64,000 nt of DNA, taken from the NCBI GenBank assembly GCA_021604865.1, contig BQJU01000007.1, forward strand, positions 62,001-126,000. Direction: 5' to 3'. The position numbers were made by a program, and so were the translations under genes. Source of the stretch: Saprospiraceae bacterium. GTDB taxonomy: Bacteria > Bacteroidota > Bacteroidia > Chitinophagales > Saprospiraceae. Under the pieces are notes generated by a model. That model saw only the letters and a list, made by a program, of their open reading frames with translations, had not been told where the DNA came from and searched no databases. Within the stretch, counting starts at the first letter, position 1. Each line of letters begins with the position of its first letter. Positions 7,391 to 16,820 of the stretch are shown one piece after another.

Positions 7391-10384
7391 TTACTTTCTA
7401 CTTTTAAATATAAAGAAAATACTGATCCCCAGCCCCAAGAGGCCTATTGCCAGCCACCACCATTTGGAAATGGTTGGTCGATGTTTTAAAAGAATAGGCT
7501 CCCGATCACCTGTATAAATAAATCCACCCCAGAAATAAGGATGGGTGTACAATGCATTTACCGTATCTAAATAGGCGATTTTAGCCTGGTGTAATGCTTC
7601 TGCTTTGGTCAATCCCTGATCCAGATTGGCATAAAACAGCTCCATCAGTTTTGCCGTAGAAAAATCTTCAACTGCCCATAGACTCATCACCAAATTCGGA
7701 CTACCAGCAAAAGCAAAAGCCCGGGCCAGGCTGGCAATGCCCTCCCCTTCTTTAATTACCCCAAAACCGGTATTACAGGCACTCAAAACCACCAGATCAG
7801 CATTGAGTTGCATACCATACAACTCGTAAGCATATAATAAACCATCTTGTTGAGTACTATCTCCGGAAGAAAAGATCAGGTAGGATAATCCAGGAAAATG
7901 ATCATTAAAAAAGGCATGGGTAGACAGGTGTAAAAGGGAATATTGTTTCCCTCGTTGATGAAAAACAGCTTCCTGAGCTTCATTACCTAAAAAGTAAGCC
8001 CCTTTGAATTGCGATTCAAGCATCCGGAGCTCCTCAATGCTTCCCTTGAGTTCAGGAAGATCCATGATCAGCTCATGGTCCACCGAGCGATAGTTAGCAG
8101 CTAGCTTCACCTGCGAATCAAAGACCGGCGCCATTGCCAGGATTTCACCATTTGATAGTGCGCCTTCTCTCTGTTGATACTGCAAAGCCACACATGCAGA
8201 AAAGGTATAGCGAATCCGATGTTGCCTGATCAAATATGGTGCTTCGCGGTAGTTATATTTATTTTTATCTACCGCTTCGGTCAACAAAACTTCAAAAGGC
8301 AAATATCCCAAAACACCATCAGGAACAACAACCAGGTTTTTTCCATCAATTACATGGGCATAATCACCCAACAAATCTTGGTATAGGTGAAGTGACTGAT
8401 CATAAAAATGTTCGGACCTGGCCAATAAAGAATCCCTAAATAAAAAAACTTCGTGAAGTAGATTCGGAGCACTTTCCTTCAATTGGACAAATAGCTTTTC
8501 CTCCTTACCTATTATAAATAAATAAGCTTTTTCTCTGCCCATAAAATATTCCAGCAGCAATTCATTTTCCTCCAAAAATGTGGACTGGATGGCATCAATG
8601 TCTCCCGTGTTGAGACTGTATTTTAAAGAATAATATACTGGGTATTGATTTTCGAATTTTTGCAATAAATCCTCTAGGGATTTCCTTTTATCAAAAAGCT
8701 TTTTTTCAAGATCTTTAACTACTTCCGGATTTAGCCGGTCCTTGTTTTCCCGTATCCGACTACTAAAAAACTCAATATCTTTGACCAAATTTCGCTCTTG
8801 GTTGATTTCCTTTGCCGGAATTTGAGCAAAATTACGAGCATTGATTTCATTCAGGTTTTCCGCTACTAATATGGACCGGTTTTTTTCTGAAAAATCAAAA
8901 GCCAGGTGCAACCATTTCTCCCCCCCCTGGTTGAGGTGAAGCTGGTATAATGTAGCCAATGCTCCTTCGTAGGTGAGTTTAGCCTGACCAGAAAGCAGCT
9001 CTTTTGATTCCCGATCCCAAACAGAATTGCGAACGCTGGTAATAATGGAATCCGCAAGCCGATAAGTATCGACAGATTGCATTAAAAATAAATCCTGCTT
9101 TTGCTTTTCCCCCTTACAACGTTGAATTTCCGCCTTTACTCTTAAAAGATCTAATACATATAATTTATAGCCTATCTGGTCCAATGCAGGATTTTCTGCA
9201 GCCTGTTTGGGGGCATAATTTCTGACTACTTTTTGCAAACTTTGCTGTACGTGTTGCAAAGCCAGATCACAATCCCCTAATTTAAGAAACCCTTTAGCGG
9301 CCATCACTAGAGCGCTGGCTTCCAATAACTTATCGCCACTCTCAATAGCCAGAGATTGCTGACTATAATAAATGGCCTTTCGGTAATTCTCTTTTTTAAA
9401 TTCAATAGATGCCTTGTAATTATAAGCTTGCTGGAAGGACACCCAATCCTGATCTGCATTCTCTTTCAGGCGTCGAATGATCATATCTACCTGAGTCTCA
9501 CCTCTAGCAAAATCATTCAAATCCATATACCCTCTAACCAGGCTGTACAAAGTAGGCAAGATAACCGGGTGTGCGGAAGGTAGATAGGCATCTTTTCCAG
9601 CCAGGGCTTGCGTTAAATAATCAATGCCTTTTTGGGTTTGTCCAAGATCCAAATAAATGGTGCCCAGGTTGTGGTAAATTTTTGCTCTTTCAAAATCATC
9701 TTCCACCAATCTCAAAGCTTCACGCTGCAAATCAATAGCCTTATTGGTTTTTCCCTGCTCAGCATAAGCACTGGACAAAATCCCATAAGCCTCCCCTTTT
9801 CCCGCTTTATCCTCATTTTCAATCGCTATTTGCAAAGCAGCATCCGCCGTGATGATGCAACTGTCCCAATCCATTTTTTTGGCAAAAGCCACACTCAAAC
9901 AAGAAAAACCATTCCTTACATTCTCTCTGGTTTGATCCGGCTGGCGAACAGCTAGTTCATACAGTTTCCGGTAATATTGCATTTGCCGTTGGTAATCTCC
10001 GGCCAATGAATAGAAGTAACCCAGGTTTTGCAATAACAGCGGGTAAAAAACCAAGGTATCTCTTACTGTAGGCAGATGGTTATTGATCACCTTCAATGCT
10101 TCCTGAGCATGAGTCAGGGCTTCCTCATTGGTGCTTTGATAATAACTTGCCTCACTAAGCCAGGTTGCTGTCTTGGCTTGATGGTACCAGTCCTCTTGTT
10201 GTTTAAAAAGAGGAGAAAGGCCTTTTAAGGCCTGATAAGCTTGTTCCCAATCACCAGTATCAAAGTTTTGCAAAGCCTGATTGAGTTGTTGCACAGCCTC
10301 GAGGTTCGCCCTAGGTTGGGCATTCAGGCAAAAGGTAGGCAATATCAATAACAGTAGCGCTTTCGTAATCCTACGGACAATCAT
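7391..10384 (-). CDS. TPR-CHAT protein (caspase-like peptidase domain) with C-terminal membrane anchor
   Basis: A 997-residue protein: signal peptide (ALLLLILPTFCLNAQ), about ten TPR repeats over residues 30-460, a coiled linker (about 500-590), and a CHAT domain over about 690-960. The caspase-like dyad is intact: histidine in LLHLSTHAFF (near 823) and cysteine in VVLSACNTGFG (near 870). A final hydrophobic segment WWWLAIGLLGLGISIFFIF near 978-996 would anchor it with the CHAT domain outside the cytoplasm. CHAT is a cysteine-peptidase clan related to separase and caspases. It is convergent with the sigma/TPR pair, 12 nt away. A role in signal-induced proteolysis is plausible; substrates are unknown. 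Confidence 0.9.
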   Translation of the reverse strand: MIVRRITKALLLLILPTFCLNAQPRANLEAVQQLNQALQNFDTGDWEQAYQALKGLSPLFKQQEDWYHQAKTATWLSEASYYQSTNEEALTHAQEALKVINNHLPTVRDTLVFYPLLLQNLGYFYSLAGDYQRQMQYYRKLYELAVRQPDQTRENVRNGFSCLSVAFAKKMDWDSCIITADAALQIAIENEDKAGKGEAYGILSSAYAEQGKTNKAIDLQREALRLVEDDFERAKIYHNLGTIYLDLGQTQKGIDYLTQALAGKDAYLPSAHPVILPTLYSLVRGYMDLNDFARGETQVDMIIRRLKENADQDWVSFQQAYNYKASIEFKKENYRKAIYYSQQSLAIESGDKLLEASALVMAAKGFLKLGDCDLALQHVQQSLQKVVRNYAPKQAAENPALDQIGYKLYVLDLLRVKAEIQRCKGEKQKQDLFLMQSVDTYRLADSIITSVRNSVWDRESKELLSGQAKLTYEGALATLYQLHLNQGGEKWLHLAFDFSEKNRSILVAENLNEINARNFAQIPAKEINQERNLVKDIEFFSSRIRENKDRLNPEVVKDLEKKLFDKRKSLEDLLQKFENQYPVYYSLKYSLNTGDIDAIQSTFLEENELLLEYFMGREKAYLFIIGKEEKLFVQLKESAPNLLHEVFLFRDSLLARSEHFYDQSLHLYQDLLGDYAHVIDGKNLVVVPDGVLGYLPFEVLLTEAVDKNKYNYREAPYLIRQHRIRYTFSACVALQYQQREGALSNGEILAMAPVFDSQVKLAANYRSVDHELIMDLPELKGSIEELRMLESQFKGAYFLGNEAQEAVFHQRGKQYSLLHLSTHAFFNDHFPGLSYLIFSSGDSTQQDGLLYAYELYGMQLNADLVVLSACNTGFGVIKEGEGIASLARAFAFAGSPNLVMSLWAVEDFSTAKLMELFYANLDQGLTKAEALHQAKIAYLDTVNALYTHPYFWGGFIYTGDREPILLKHRPTISKWWWLAIGLLGLGISIFFIFKSRK

Positions 10385-10516
10385 TTATGGATTTGTGGGT
10401 TGTAGCGATTATTTAAATTTATTCCTGGGCTCAAAACAGTTTTTCAAAAAGAAAGATAAAAAAATTCAACATTAATAGGGCTCCAACGTTGAATTAAAAC
10501 TAAAACTATTTTATCC

Positions 10517-11368
10517 GTGTTTCAATTTTTCAATCCCAAAGGCACTTTATATTACGAGCTCTTCCAATTGGCTTATTATTGGGCAAATATTATCCGTTTG
10601 CCTAGCAATCAGGTAATCGAAGAAAAAATAACTTATGGAGCCCATCCCCGGCAGTATCTATTATCATTTCAACCCAAAAACAAAACAGCCCCCTGCAAAG
10701 GCACCATTGTTTATTTGCATGGTGGTGCCTGGAGGTTTGGAAGTCCGGAATTATTCAGAAGTACTGCACAGTTTTTTACCGACATGAATTATTCGGTCAT
10801 TCTGCCTTCTCATAGACGATGTCCAACCTATAATTATCGACATATCAAAGCCGATCTGGTAGACATTTTAAAGGCTTGTAAAACTGTGGTTCAAAGCCAA
10901 TCCCAGTCTACACACCCCTTCATTGTTGGCGGCATGTCAGCTGGTGGTCACCTGTCAGCTATGGTATTTCTGGATCAGGAAATAATGACAAAAGCGGGAT
11001 GGCAAACCAATGATCTAAGCGGTACCTTTCTGTTGGGTGCCCCTTTACACCTGGAAAAAATGGCCAATAGCCAGACTTTAAAAAATCTTGCGGGCAGACG
11101 CCCCACTCCTCTATTCCAAGAGGCCAATCCATACAATTATATTCAATCCGAAGACCATCGCCCTTTGCTGATCGTGCATGGCAAAAAAGATGGTATGGTA
11201 GAATTTGCCAGCACGGAAGCATTTGTCCGGAAACTGAAACAAACAGGATTTACTAATTTGACTTATGAACCGGTTAACAATGGCTCACATATTGATGTGG
11301 CCAGTTATGTTTTCACCGAAAATAGCTCCAGGAAAATATTGCAAAAATGGCTGGATTCTTTTCATTAA
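10517..11368 (+). CDS. Alpha/beta hydrolase (esterase/lipase, HSL-like)
   Basis: Carboxylester hydrolase fold. The oxyanion motif HGGAW is at 68-72, the nucleophile is S141 in GGMSAGGHL, and D225 (HGKKDGMV) and H258 (GSHID) complete the triad. There is no convincing signal peptide, so it is probably cytoplasmic. The start is GTG at 10517; no closer ATG keeps the N-terminus, so GTG is accepted with some doubt. It is 283 residues, normal for the family. It is divergent from the CHAT gene and convergent with the aminopeptidase. Substrate unknown. Confidence 0.85.
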   Translation: MFQFFNPKGTLYYELFQLAYYWANIIRLPSNQVIEEKITYGAHPRQYLLSFQPKNKTAPCKGTIVYLHGGAWRFGSPELFRSTAQFFTDMNYSVILPSHRRCPTYNYRHIKADLVDILKACKTVVQSQSQSTHPFIVGGMSAGGHLSAMVFLDQEIMTKAGWQTNDLSGTFLLGAPLHLEKMANSQTLKNLAGRRPTPLFQEANPYNYIQSEDHRPLLIVHGKKDGMVEFASTEAFVRKLKQTGFTNLTYEPVNNGSHIDVASYVFTENSSRKILQKWLDSFH

Positions 11369-11393
11369 TTTATTACTAAGAAATTGAATTGGA

Positions 11394-12779
11394 TCACTTT
11401 CGCAAAGCCTCAATCTCTTCGATGGTTTTCGGAATAGGCTGCCCTAAAACCCTATACCCCGATTCTGTCACCAAAATATTGTCTTCAATCCTGACACCAC
11501 CAAAGGTCCGGTATTCCTTCAGCTTAGGATAATTGATATAATCAGTAAAGCGCCCTTCTGCTTCCCATGAATCGATTAATTCAGGAATAAAATAAATACC
11601 GGGTTCAACCGTCAATACAAAGCCGGGTTCTAGTGGACGGGCCAGACGTAGGGCATTCAAACCAAATTGTTCGCTGCGGGACTGAGATTCCGTATAACCG
11701 ACATGTTGCTCCCCCAAATCTTCCATATCGTGCACATCAAGCCCCATCATGTGGCCAAGGCCGTGTGGAAAAAACAGGGCATGAGCTCCGGCAGCAACAG
11801 CAGCATCGGCATCTCCTTTCATGATGCCCAATGCGATTAACCCTTTTGCAATAATTGTGCTGGCCAAAAGGTGAATATCCAGGTAGGGAACGCCCGGTTT
11901 AATGGCTTCAATTGCCTTCATCTGAGCATCCAGGACGATGGAATAAATTTCTTTCTGCTGTTGGGTAAAGGTAGCATCAACTGGAAAGGTTCGGGTAATG
12001 TCTCCAGCATAATGCATCGTTGTTTCGGCACCAAAATCTCCGAGGACCAATTGTCCCTTTTTTAGGGTATTGCCATGATAATGATTGTGTAGGGTTTGCC
12101 CATTAACGGTGACAATGGCCGGATAAGCCAGTCTGCCTCCCGCAGCAATGGCTATGCCCTCAACAATGCCGGCCAGCTGGGATTCTTTTATGCCAGATTG
12201 AGTACTTTTCATAGCCGAAATGTGCATCAGCCCGCTAATATCGACGGCTTTTTCGATCTCCTCAATTTCTTCTGGAGATTTGATGCCTGCCAATGCCACT
12301 ACACCTTTGATAAAGGGTACCGAAGCCTGATCATTTAGTGCTGCTAGAGGGATATCCAGCCATTCGTGTAATTTGATTTTATTTTCAGGTCGGTAGGGAG
12401 GTAAAAAATGGATATCTCGCGCTGCTGAACCCGCTTTTTTTAAATAATCTACCAATTCGCCATAGGGAGCCGTATGTTGAACGCCTACTTTTTTGCCCAG
12501 CTCGGCTATGGTTGGGTGTGGTCCCATCCAAACGACCATTTCTATAGAAAAATCATCACCAAACAATATCGTTTTTTGCTCATCTACATCAATGATGGCT
12601 GCCAGGTGTGGTTGGTCGATTCCAAAAAAGTACAAAAAGTTGCTATCTTGACGGAAGGGGTAAACATTGTCTGTATAATTCATGCTACTTTCCTCGTTTC
12701 CAAGAAAAAGCAATAATCCCGAATCTATTTTTTTAGTCAGTTGAGACCGGCGTTTTTCGTAAATACTTGCCTTAAACAT
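11394..12779 (-). CDS. pepP: Aminopeptidase P (Xaa-Pro aminopeptidase), M24B
   Basis: Removes the N-terminal residue from peptides with proline in position 2, using two metal ions. An N-terminal creatinase-like domain (1-160) precedes the pita-bread catalytic domain. The metal ligands are visible in order: two aspartates in LGDFGAETTMHYAGDITRTF, a histidine in FFPHGLGHMMGLD, a glutamate in LTVEPGIY and one in GGVRIEDNILV. ATG at 12779 (MFKASIYEKRR) was chosen over an upstream TTG because it matches where family members begin; this gives 461 residues. It is followed on the same strand, 63 nt upstream, by the BFN-domain gene. Confidence 0.92.
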   Translation of the reverse strand: MFKASIYEKRRSQLTKKIDSGLLLFLGNEESSMNYTDNVYPFRQDSNFLYFFGIDQPHLAAIIDVDEQKTILFGDDFSIEMVVWMGPHPTIAELGKKVGVQHTAPYGELVDYLKKAGSAARDIHFLPPYRPENKIKLHEWLDIPLAALNDQASVPFIKGVVALAGIKSPEEIEEIEKAVDISGLMHISAMKSTQSGIKESQLAGIVEGIAIAAGGRLAYPAIVTVNGQTLHNHYHGNTLKKGQLVLGDFGAETTMHYAGDITRTFPVDATFTQQQKEIYSIVLDAQMKAIEAIKPGVPYLDIHLLASTIIAKGLIALGIMKGDADAAVAAGAHALFFPHGLGHMMGLDVHDMEDLGEQHVGYTESQSRSEQFGLNALRLARPLEPGFVLTVEPGIYFIPELIDSWEAEGRFTDYINYPKLKEYRTFGGVRIEDNILVTESGYRVLGQPIPKTIEEIEALRK

Positions 12780-12842
12780 ATTTAATTGGTGTTTTCGGGG
12801 CAAAATACAGAATTCCTTTCAATCTATCCCACCGCAACAACG

Positions 12843-13418
12843 CTAATTCTCTGTTCGGCGTTTTAGCTCGTCCCTGATTTCTGCTGCACGTTCATAGTCT
12901 TCATCTTTTAACGCACTATTCAGCAAATCATTTAAACTTTCGTCGGTATAATCACTCAACACCAAATCTTGTTTTATACCAGGAGTAGATTCCTTTTCGG
13001 TTTTTTCTTCGAATATAATACCTGCCTCTTCCAAAATAAAGGTTTTGACATAAATGGGACAGGCAAAACGTACCGCCAGAGCAATAGCATCCGAAGTGCG
13101 AGAGTCTATTTTCAGGATTTTCTTATCCTTAGTAAGACAATATAGCGTAGCAAAAAACACACCGGCTCGAAGGTCGGAAATGGTGACTTTTTGTAAACTT
13201 ACCTGTAGTGAGGCGAGGGTATTTTTAAATAAATCATGAGTTAATGGCCGATTAGGGGAAATTCCCTCAATGGCAATAGCAATGGCTTGTGCTTCAAACC
13301 CCCCAATTACTACTGGTAACCTACGGCCTCCCTCCTTTTCCTTGAGAATAACCACAAAACTATTAGGCTGCGATTCACTGGTAGCAATAGCAACAATTTC
13401 CAATTCAAGATAATCCAT
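12843..13418 (-). CDS. Bifunctional nuclease (BFN/DUF151) domain protein with C-terminal UVR motif
   Basis: The N-terminal 140 residues are a BFN (DUF151) domain: LELEIVAIATSESQPNSFVV, LPVVIGGFEAQAIAIAIEG and SRTSDAIALAVRFACPIYV. The C-terminus carries a UvrB/UvrC interaction-type helix pair, LLNSALKDEDYERAAEIRDE. This two-domain arrangement is common in Bacteroidota. The DUF151 fold has reported RNase/DNase activity in plants, but its bacterial role is unsettled. 191 residues, no signal peptide. It probably shares a transcript with pepP downstream. Confidence 0.88.
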   Translation of the reverse strand: MDYLELEIVAIATSESQPNSFVVILKEKEGGRRLPVVIGGFEAQAIAIAIEGISPNRPLTHDLFKNTLASLQVSLQKVTISDLRAGVFFATLYCLTKDKKILKIDSRTSDAIALAVRFACPIYVKTFILEEAGIIFEEKTEKESTPGIKQDLVLSDYTDESLNDLLNSALKDEDYERAAEIRDELKRRTEN

Positions 13419-13510
13419 GCAATTTCAGATTATTAGCTACTCCCTCAATATACAAAGCTTTTGACAAATATGAAAACGGTTCACGGAGGAGTTCTCAGAT
13501 GAAAAGTTTG

Positions 13511-13518
13511 TATATTTC
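13511..13518 (+). promoter_or_regulatory. Possible -7 promoter box (TATATTTC)
   Basis: TATATTTC differs from TAnnTTTG at the last base and lies 23 nt before the tricorn-like gene start. No clear -33 box. Confidence 0.3.
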
Positions 13519-13541
13519 CCTCTGAATAACAAACATTAACG

Positions 13542-16500
13542 ATGAAACCACACTTAACAACCCTCTTTTTTTGTTGTCTGATTTCTTTGTCCGCCCAGGT
13601 AGAACCTTTAGTTAGACAGCCTTCCCTTAATCCCGATGGGAGTCAAATCGCCTTTTCTTACCAAGGAGATATCTGGACCGTTCCGATCAATGGTGGCATC
13701 GCCCGACGAATGACCATCCATGAAAGTTATGAAGGCCAACCGCAATGGAGTCCTGATGGTAACAAAATCTGCTTCACCGGTTACCGAAATGGGAATGCTG
13801 ATCTATTTGTTTTGTCTTTGGATGGGTTGCCTCCCCAACGATTGACCTACCATTCTACTAATGATGATAATGCCAAATGGGCATCTTCGGAAGACATTTA
13901 TTTTAATACCCGCCGAAATTTTGCCCGCCTGGAAAGAATTGATGAAGTCCATAGTATTCGGACATCAGGTGGTACCCCACAAAGGGTTTTGGATGCTGTA
14001 GGCGATAACCCGGCACCTTCACCTGCAGGGCGATACCTCGCTTTTGAGCGAGGCTCTTGCCGAATCAGCCGGGAGGCATATAATGGACCGGCCAATCGGG
14101 ATATTTGGATATTTGATAATGACCTAAAGACTTTTGTGCAAGTCACAGATACTGATAGTCAGGATTTTGCCGCTGATTGGGCTAGTGAAAATGAACTCTA
14201 TTGGCTCAGTGCCAGAGATGGCAGGTACAATCTGTATCGGCAGCATATTGAAAATGGCCAGGTGGAAGGCAAACCTGAAAAAGTGACCCATTTCACCGAT
14301 GAAGGTATTCGACATTTTGACCTCAGTGCAGATGGTAATACCATTGTTTTCACCAGAGGTGGACATATCTATCAGATGCCATCAAAAGGCGGAGAAGCGC
14401 AAAAAATAAAGCTCGAACTAAATCAGGATTACCGGTTCGACCCCTTGGAAAACAAAGTCTTTACCAGCGATGCTTCCGACTATGCGATCGCTCCCAATGG
14501 CAAGTTTATGGCCTTCACTGTACGAGGGGAAATTTTTGTTGGCTCAACCGATAAAGATAAAAAACGGACTGCCCGAATGACGGATCAGGTATCCAGAGAT
14601 CAGCAGGTACAATGGCTAGATGACTCAACACTGGTTTTTATTTCTGACATGGATGGCAATCGTGACCTGTTTTTGCTACATTCCAGTGATGCAAAGGAAC
14701 CGGAACTACACAAAACCTTTAAACGTGTAGTTAGTCCACTAACCCAAAGTCCAGTCGATGAAAGTGAATTTATCTTATCGCCTGATCGTAAAAAGATTGC
14801 TTACCGGCGTGGCCGTGGCCAATTGATAATAGCCGATATTTCCCGTACTGGATTGAGCAATGAGCTTAACCTGCTCGATAGTTGGGCAACCCCTCAAGGC
14901 TTAAGCTGGAGTCCTGACAGCAAATGGCTGGCTTATTCCCTACCCGATCTTGATTTTAATTCGGAAATATATATCCACCCAGTAGACAATAGCACCCCAC
15001 CAGTCAATGTGAGCTTGCATCCCCGCCCGGATAGATCACCGGTATGGAGTACTGATGGTAGTAAACTTGGCTTTTTATCGAGTCGTAATAATGCGGATAC
15101 GGACGTCTGGTTTGTATGGCTACGTAAAAAAGACTGGGAAAAAACTCAAAGAGATTGGGAAGAGACACAAGAGGATGCTAAGGAAAAAAAAGACAGCACT
15201 AAAAACAAAGATTTACAAATTGATTTTGAGGATATCCATGAAAGATTGGTCCAGGTAACTCGAATTCCCGGCCATGAGGGAGATCTCGCCATAAGTTCTG
15301 ACGGAGAAACTTTCTATTATTCCACTAATGGCGGAGGCTGGCAAGGCCAGGCAGGAAAACGGGCCTATATGAGCAGTCATTGGGATGGAAAAGAGGAAAA
15401 AACTTTAATTGAAGACCAAAATCTCGGAGATGTCAAGTGGGATCCATCAGGAAAACACCTGTATTTCCTGGATAATAAAGGCAAGATCGCCTGTCTTCAT
15501 CCCGGGAAAAAGCCTGATTATTTGGGCTTTGAAGCCAAAATGACCATTCGCCACCAAGACGAACAGGAACAGATCTTTGAAGAGGCCTGGCGGGCTATGC
15601 GCGATGGTTTTTACGATCCAAATTATCATGGGCAGAATTGGGAACAACTCAGGGAAAAGTATAAAGCGCGGATTGTTGGGGCCTCTACGACACAGGACTT
15701 TCGGTTTTATTTTAATGAAATGTTGGGACAACTTAATGCCAGTCACATGGGGCTGTACGGTTCAAATCCCGAAGAAACCCAAAAAGACAAAACAGGATTG
15801 TTGGGTATTGAAGGTAAGCCGGTCGATAATGGTTTTCAAATTACCTATGTTTTGCCCGATAGTCCTGCCGACAGGGAAGATAGCCGATTGGCCTCTGGGG
15901 AAATTATTACTGCTGTAAATGGTAAGCCGATGAATGGCAGTCAAAATCTTTTTGAATTACTGAACGGTACAACTGAAGAACGCACTTTGTTAAGTGTAAC
16001 CAATAATAACGAAGTCCGGGAAGTTATCATTCGGCCAGCCTCAAGTCTGAGGTCGGAAAATTACGAAGCCTGGGTAAAAGAACGCAAAGAGCTCACAGAC
16101 CAGTATTCCGGAGGAAAGCTTGGCTACATTCATATTCAAGGCATGAACTGGTCCAGTTTTGAACGGTTTGAACGCGAACTTATGGCTAGTGGTTACGGTA
16201 AAGAAGGCATCATCATTGATGTCAGGTACAATGGCGGTGGTTGGACAACTGATATGTTGATGGCCGTTCTAAATAGCCGTCAACACGCCTATACCATTCC
16301 TCGGGGAGCAGCGGAAAACCTGGAATCTGAACACAGCCAGTTTAACCATAATTATCCCTTTGGGGAAAGACTCCCTTTTCCGCCATTAACAAAACCTTCT
16401 ATTGCACTCTGTAATGAAAATAGCTATTCCAATGCTGAGATTTTCTCTCATGCATATAAGACTCTGGGATATGGAAAACTGGTAGGTCAGCCTACTTTTG

Positions 16501-16712
16501 GAGCCGTTATTTCTACAGGTAGCTACAGTCTGGTTGATGGATCGCGTATTCGTATGCCTTTCCGGGCCTGGTATGTCAAAGCCACCGGCCAAAATATGGA
16601 GCACGGGCCCGCTGTACCTGACGTATTGGTTGAAAATGCTCCTGAAGAACAAGCCCACAAGATAGATTCTCAGCTAAAAACAGCCGTTGAGTTATTGTTA
16701 AAATCCAGGTAG
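13542..16712 (+). CDS. Tricorn-like S41 peptidase
   Basis: A 1056-residue exported protease with a signal peptide (HLTTLFFCCLISLSAQ). Residues 25-640 carry two sets of PD40/WD40-like beta-propeller blades (RQPSLNPDGSQIAFSYQGDI, then QWSPDGNKICFTGYRNGNAD). A tricorn C1-type region (EEAWRAMRDGFYDPNYHG) is near 675, a PDZ domain near 745-830, and an S41 (C-terminal processing peptidase) domain follows with GGWTTDMLMAVL and the serine-region motif NENSYSNAEIFSHAYKTLG. Tricorn homologues degrade peptides. The signal peptide points to the periplasm, unlike archaeal cytoplasmic tricorn. The internal acidic Lys-rich stretch near 530-560 (KEKKDSTKNKD) looks like a flexible insert. Confidence 0.9.
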   Translation: MKPHLTTLFFCCLISLSAQVEPLVRQPSLNPDGSQIAFSYQGDIWTVPINGGIARRMTIHESYEGQPQWSPDGNKICFTGYRNGNADLFVLSLDGLPPQRLTYHSTNDDNAKWASSEDIYFNTRRNFARLERIDEVHSIRTSGGTPQRVLDAVGDNPAPSPAGRYLAFERGSCRISREAYNGPANRDIWIFDNDLKTFVQVTDTDSQDFAADWASENELYWLSARDGRYNLYRQHIENGQVEGKPEKVTHFTDEGIRHFDLSADGNTIVFTRGGHIYQMPSKGGEAQKIKLELNQDYRFDPLENKVFTSDASDYAIAPNGKFMAFTVRGEIFVGSTDKDKKRTARMTDQVSRDQQVQWLDDSTLVFISDMDGNRDLFLLHSSDAKEPELHKTFKRVVSPLTQSPVDESEFILSPDRKKIAYRRGRGQLIIADISRTGLSNELNLLDSWATPQGLSWSPDSKWLAYSLPDLDFNSEIYIHPVDNSTPPVNVSLHPRPDRSPVWSTDGSKLGFLSSRNNADTDVWFVWLRKKDWEKTQRDWEETQEDAKEKKDSTKNKDLQIDFEDIHERLVQVTRIPGHEGDLAISSDGETFYYSTNGGGWQGQAGKRAYMSSHWDGKEEKTLIEDQNLGDVKWDPSGKHLYFLDNKGKIACLHPGKKPDYLGFEAKMTIRHQDEQEQIFEEAWRAMRDGFYDPNYHGQNWEQLREKYKARIVGASTTQDFRFYFNEMLGQLNASHMGLYGSNPEETQKDKTGLLGIEGKPVDNGFQITYVLPDSPADREDSRLASGEIITAVNGKPMNGSQNLFELLNGTTEERTLLSVTNNNEVREVIIRPASSLRSENYEAWVKERKELTDQYSGGKLGYIHIQGMNWSSFERFERELMASGYGKEGIIIDVRYNGGGWTTDMLMAVLNSRQHAYTIPRGAAENLESEHSQFNHNYPFGERLPFPPLTKPSIALCNENSYSNAEIFSHAYKTLGYGKLVGQPTFGAVISTGSYSLVDGSRIRMPFRAWYVKATGQNMEHGPAVPDVLVENAPEEQAHKIDSQLKTAVELLLKSR

Positions 16713-16733
16713 ATGTTTCATACATGTGTTTAT

Positions 16734-16820
16734 TAGACTTGTTTCGCAAGGGGCATGACGAGGTTAAAATGGATGGCCGCCCACCGCTACCGCCTTCCTG
16801 CCCCCTGCGCAACAAGTCTA
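16734..16820. repeat. Imperfect palindrome, family A (TTGTT-GC-AGGGG ends), likely terminator
   Basis: Left arm TAGACTTGTTTCGCAAGGGG at 16734-16753, and its reverse complement at 16801-16820 with 2 mismatches over 22 bp. It lies between convergent genes and overlaps the stop codon of the 746-residue T9SS protein. A second member lies at 24285-24338. Confidence 0.7.
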
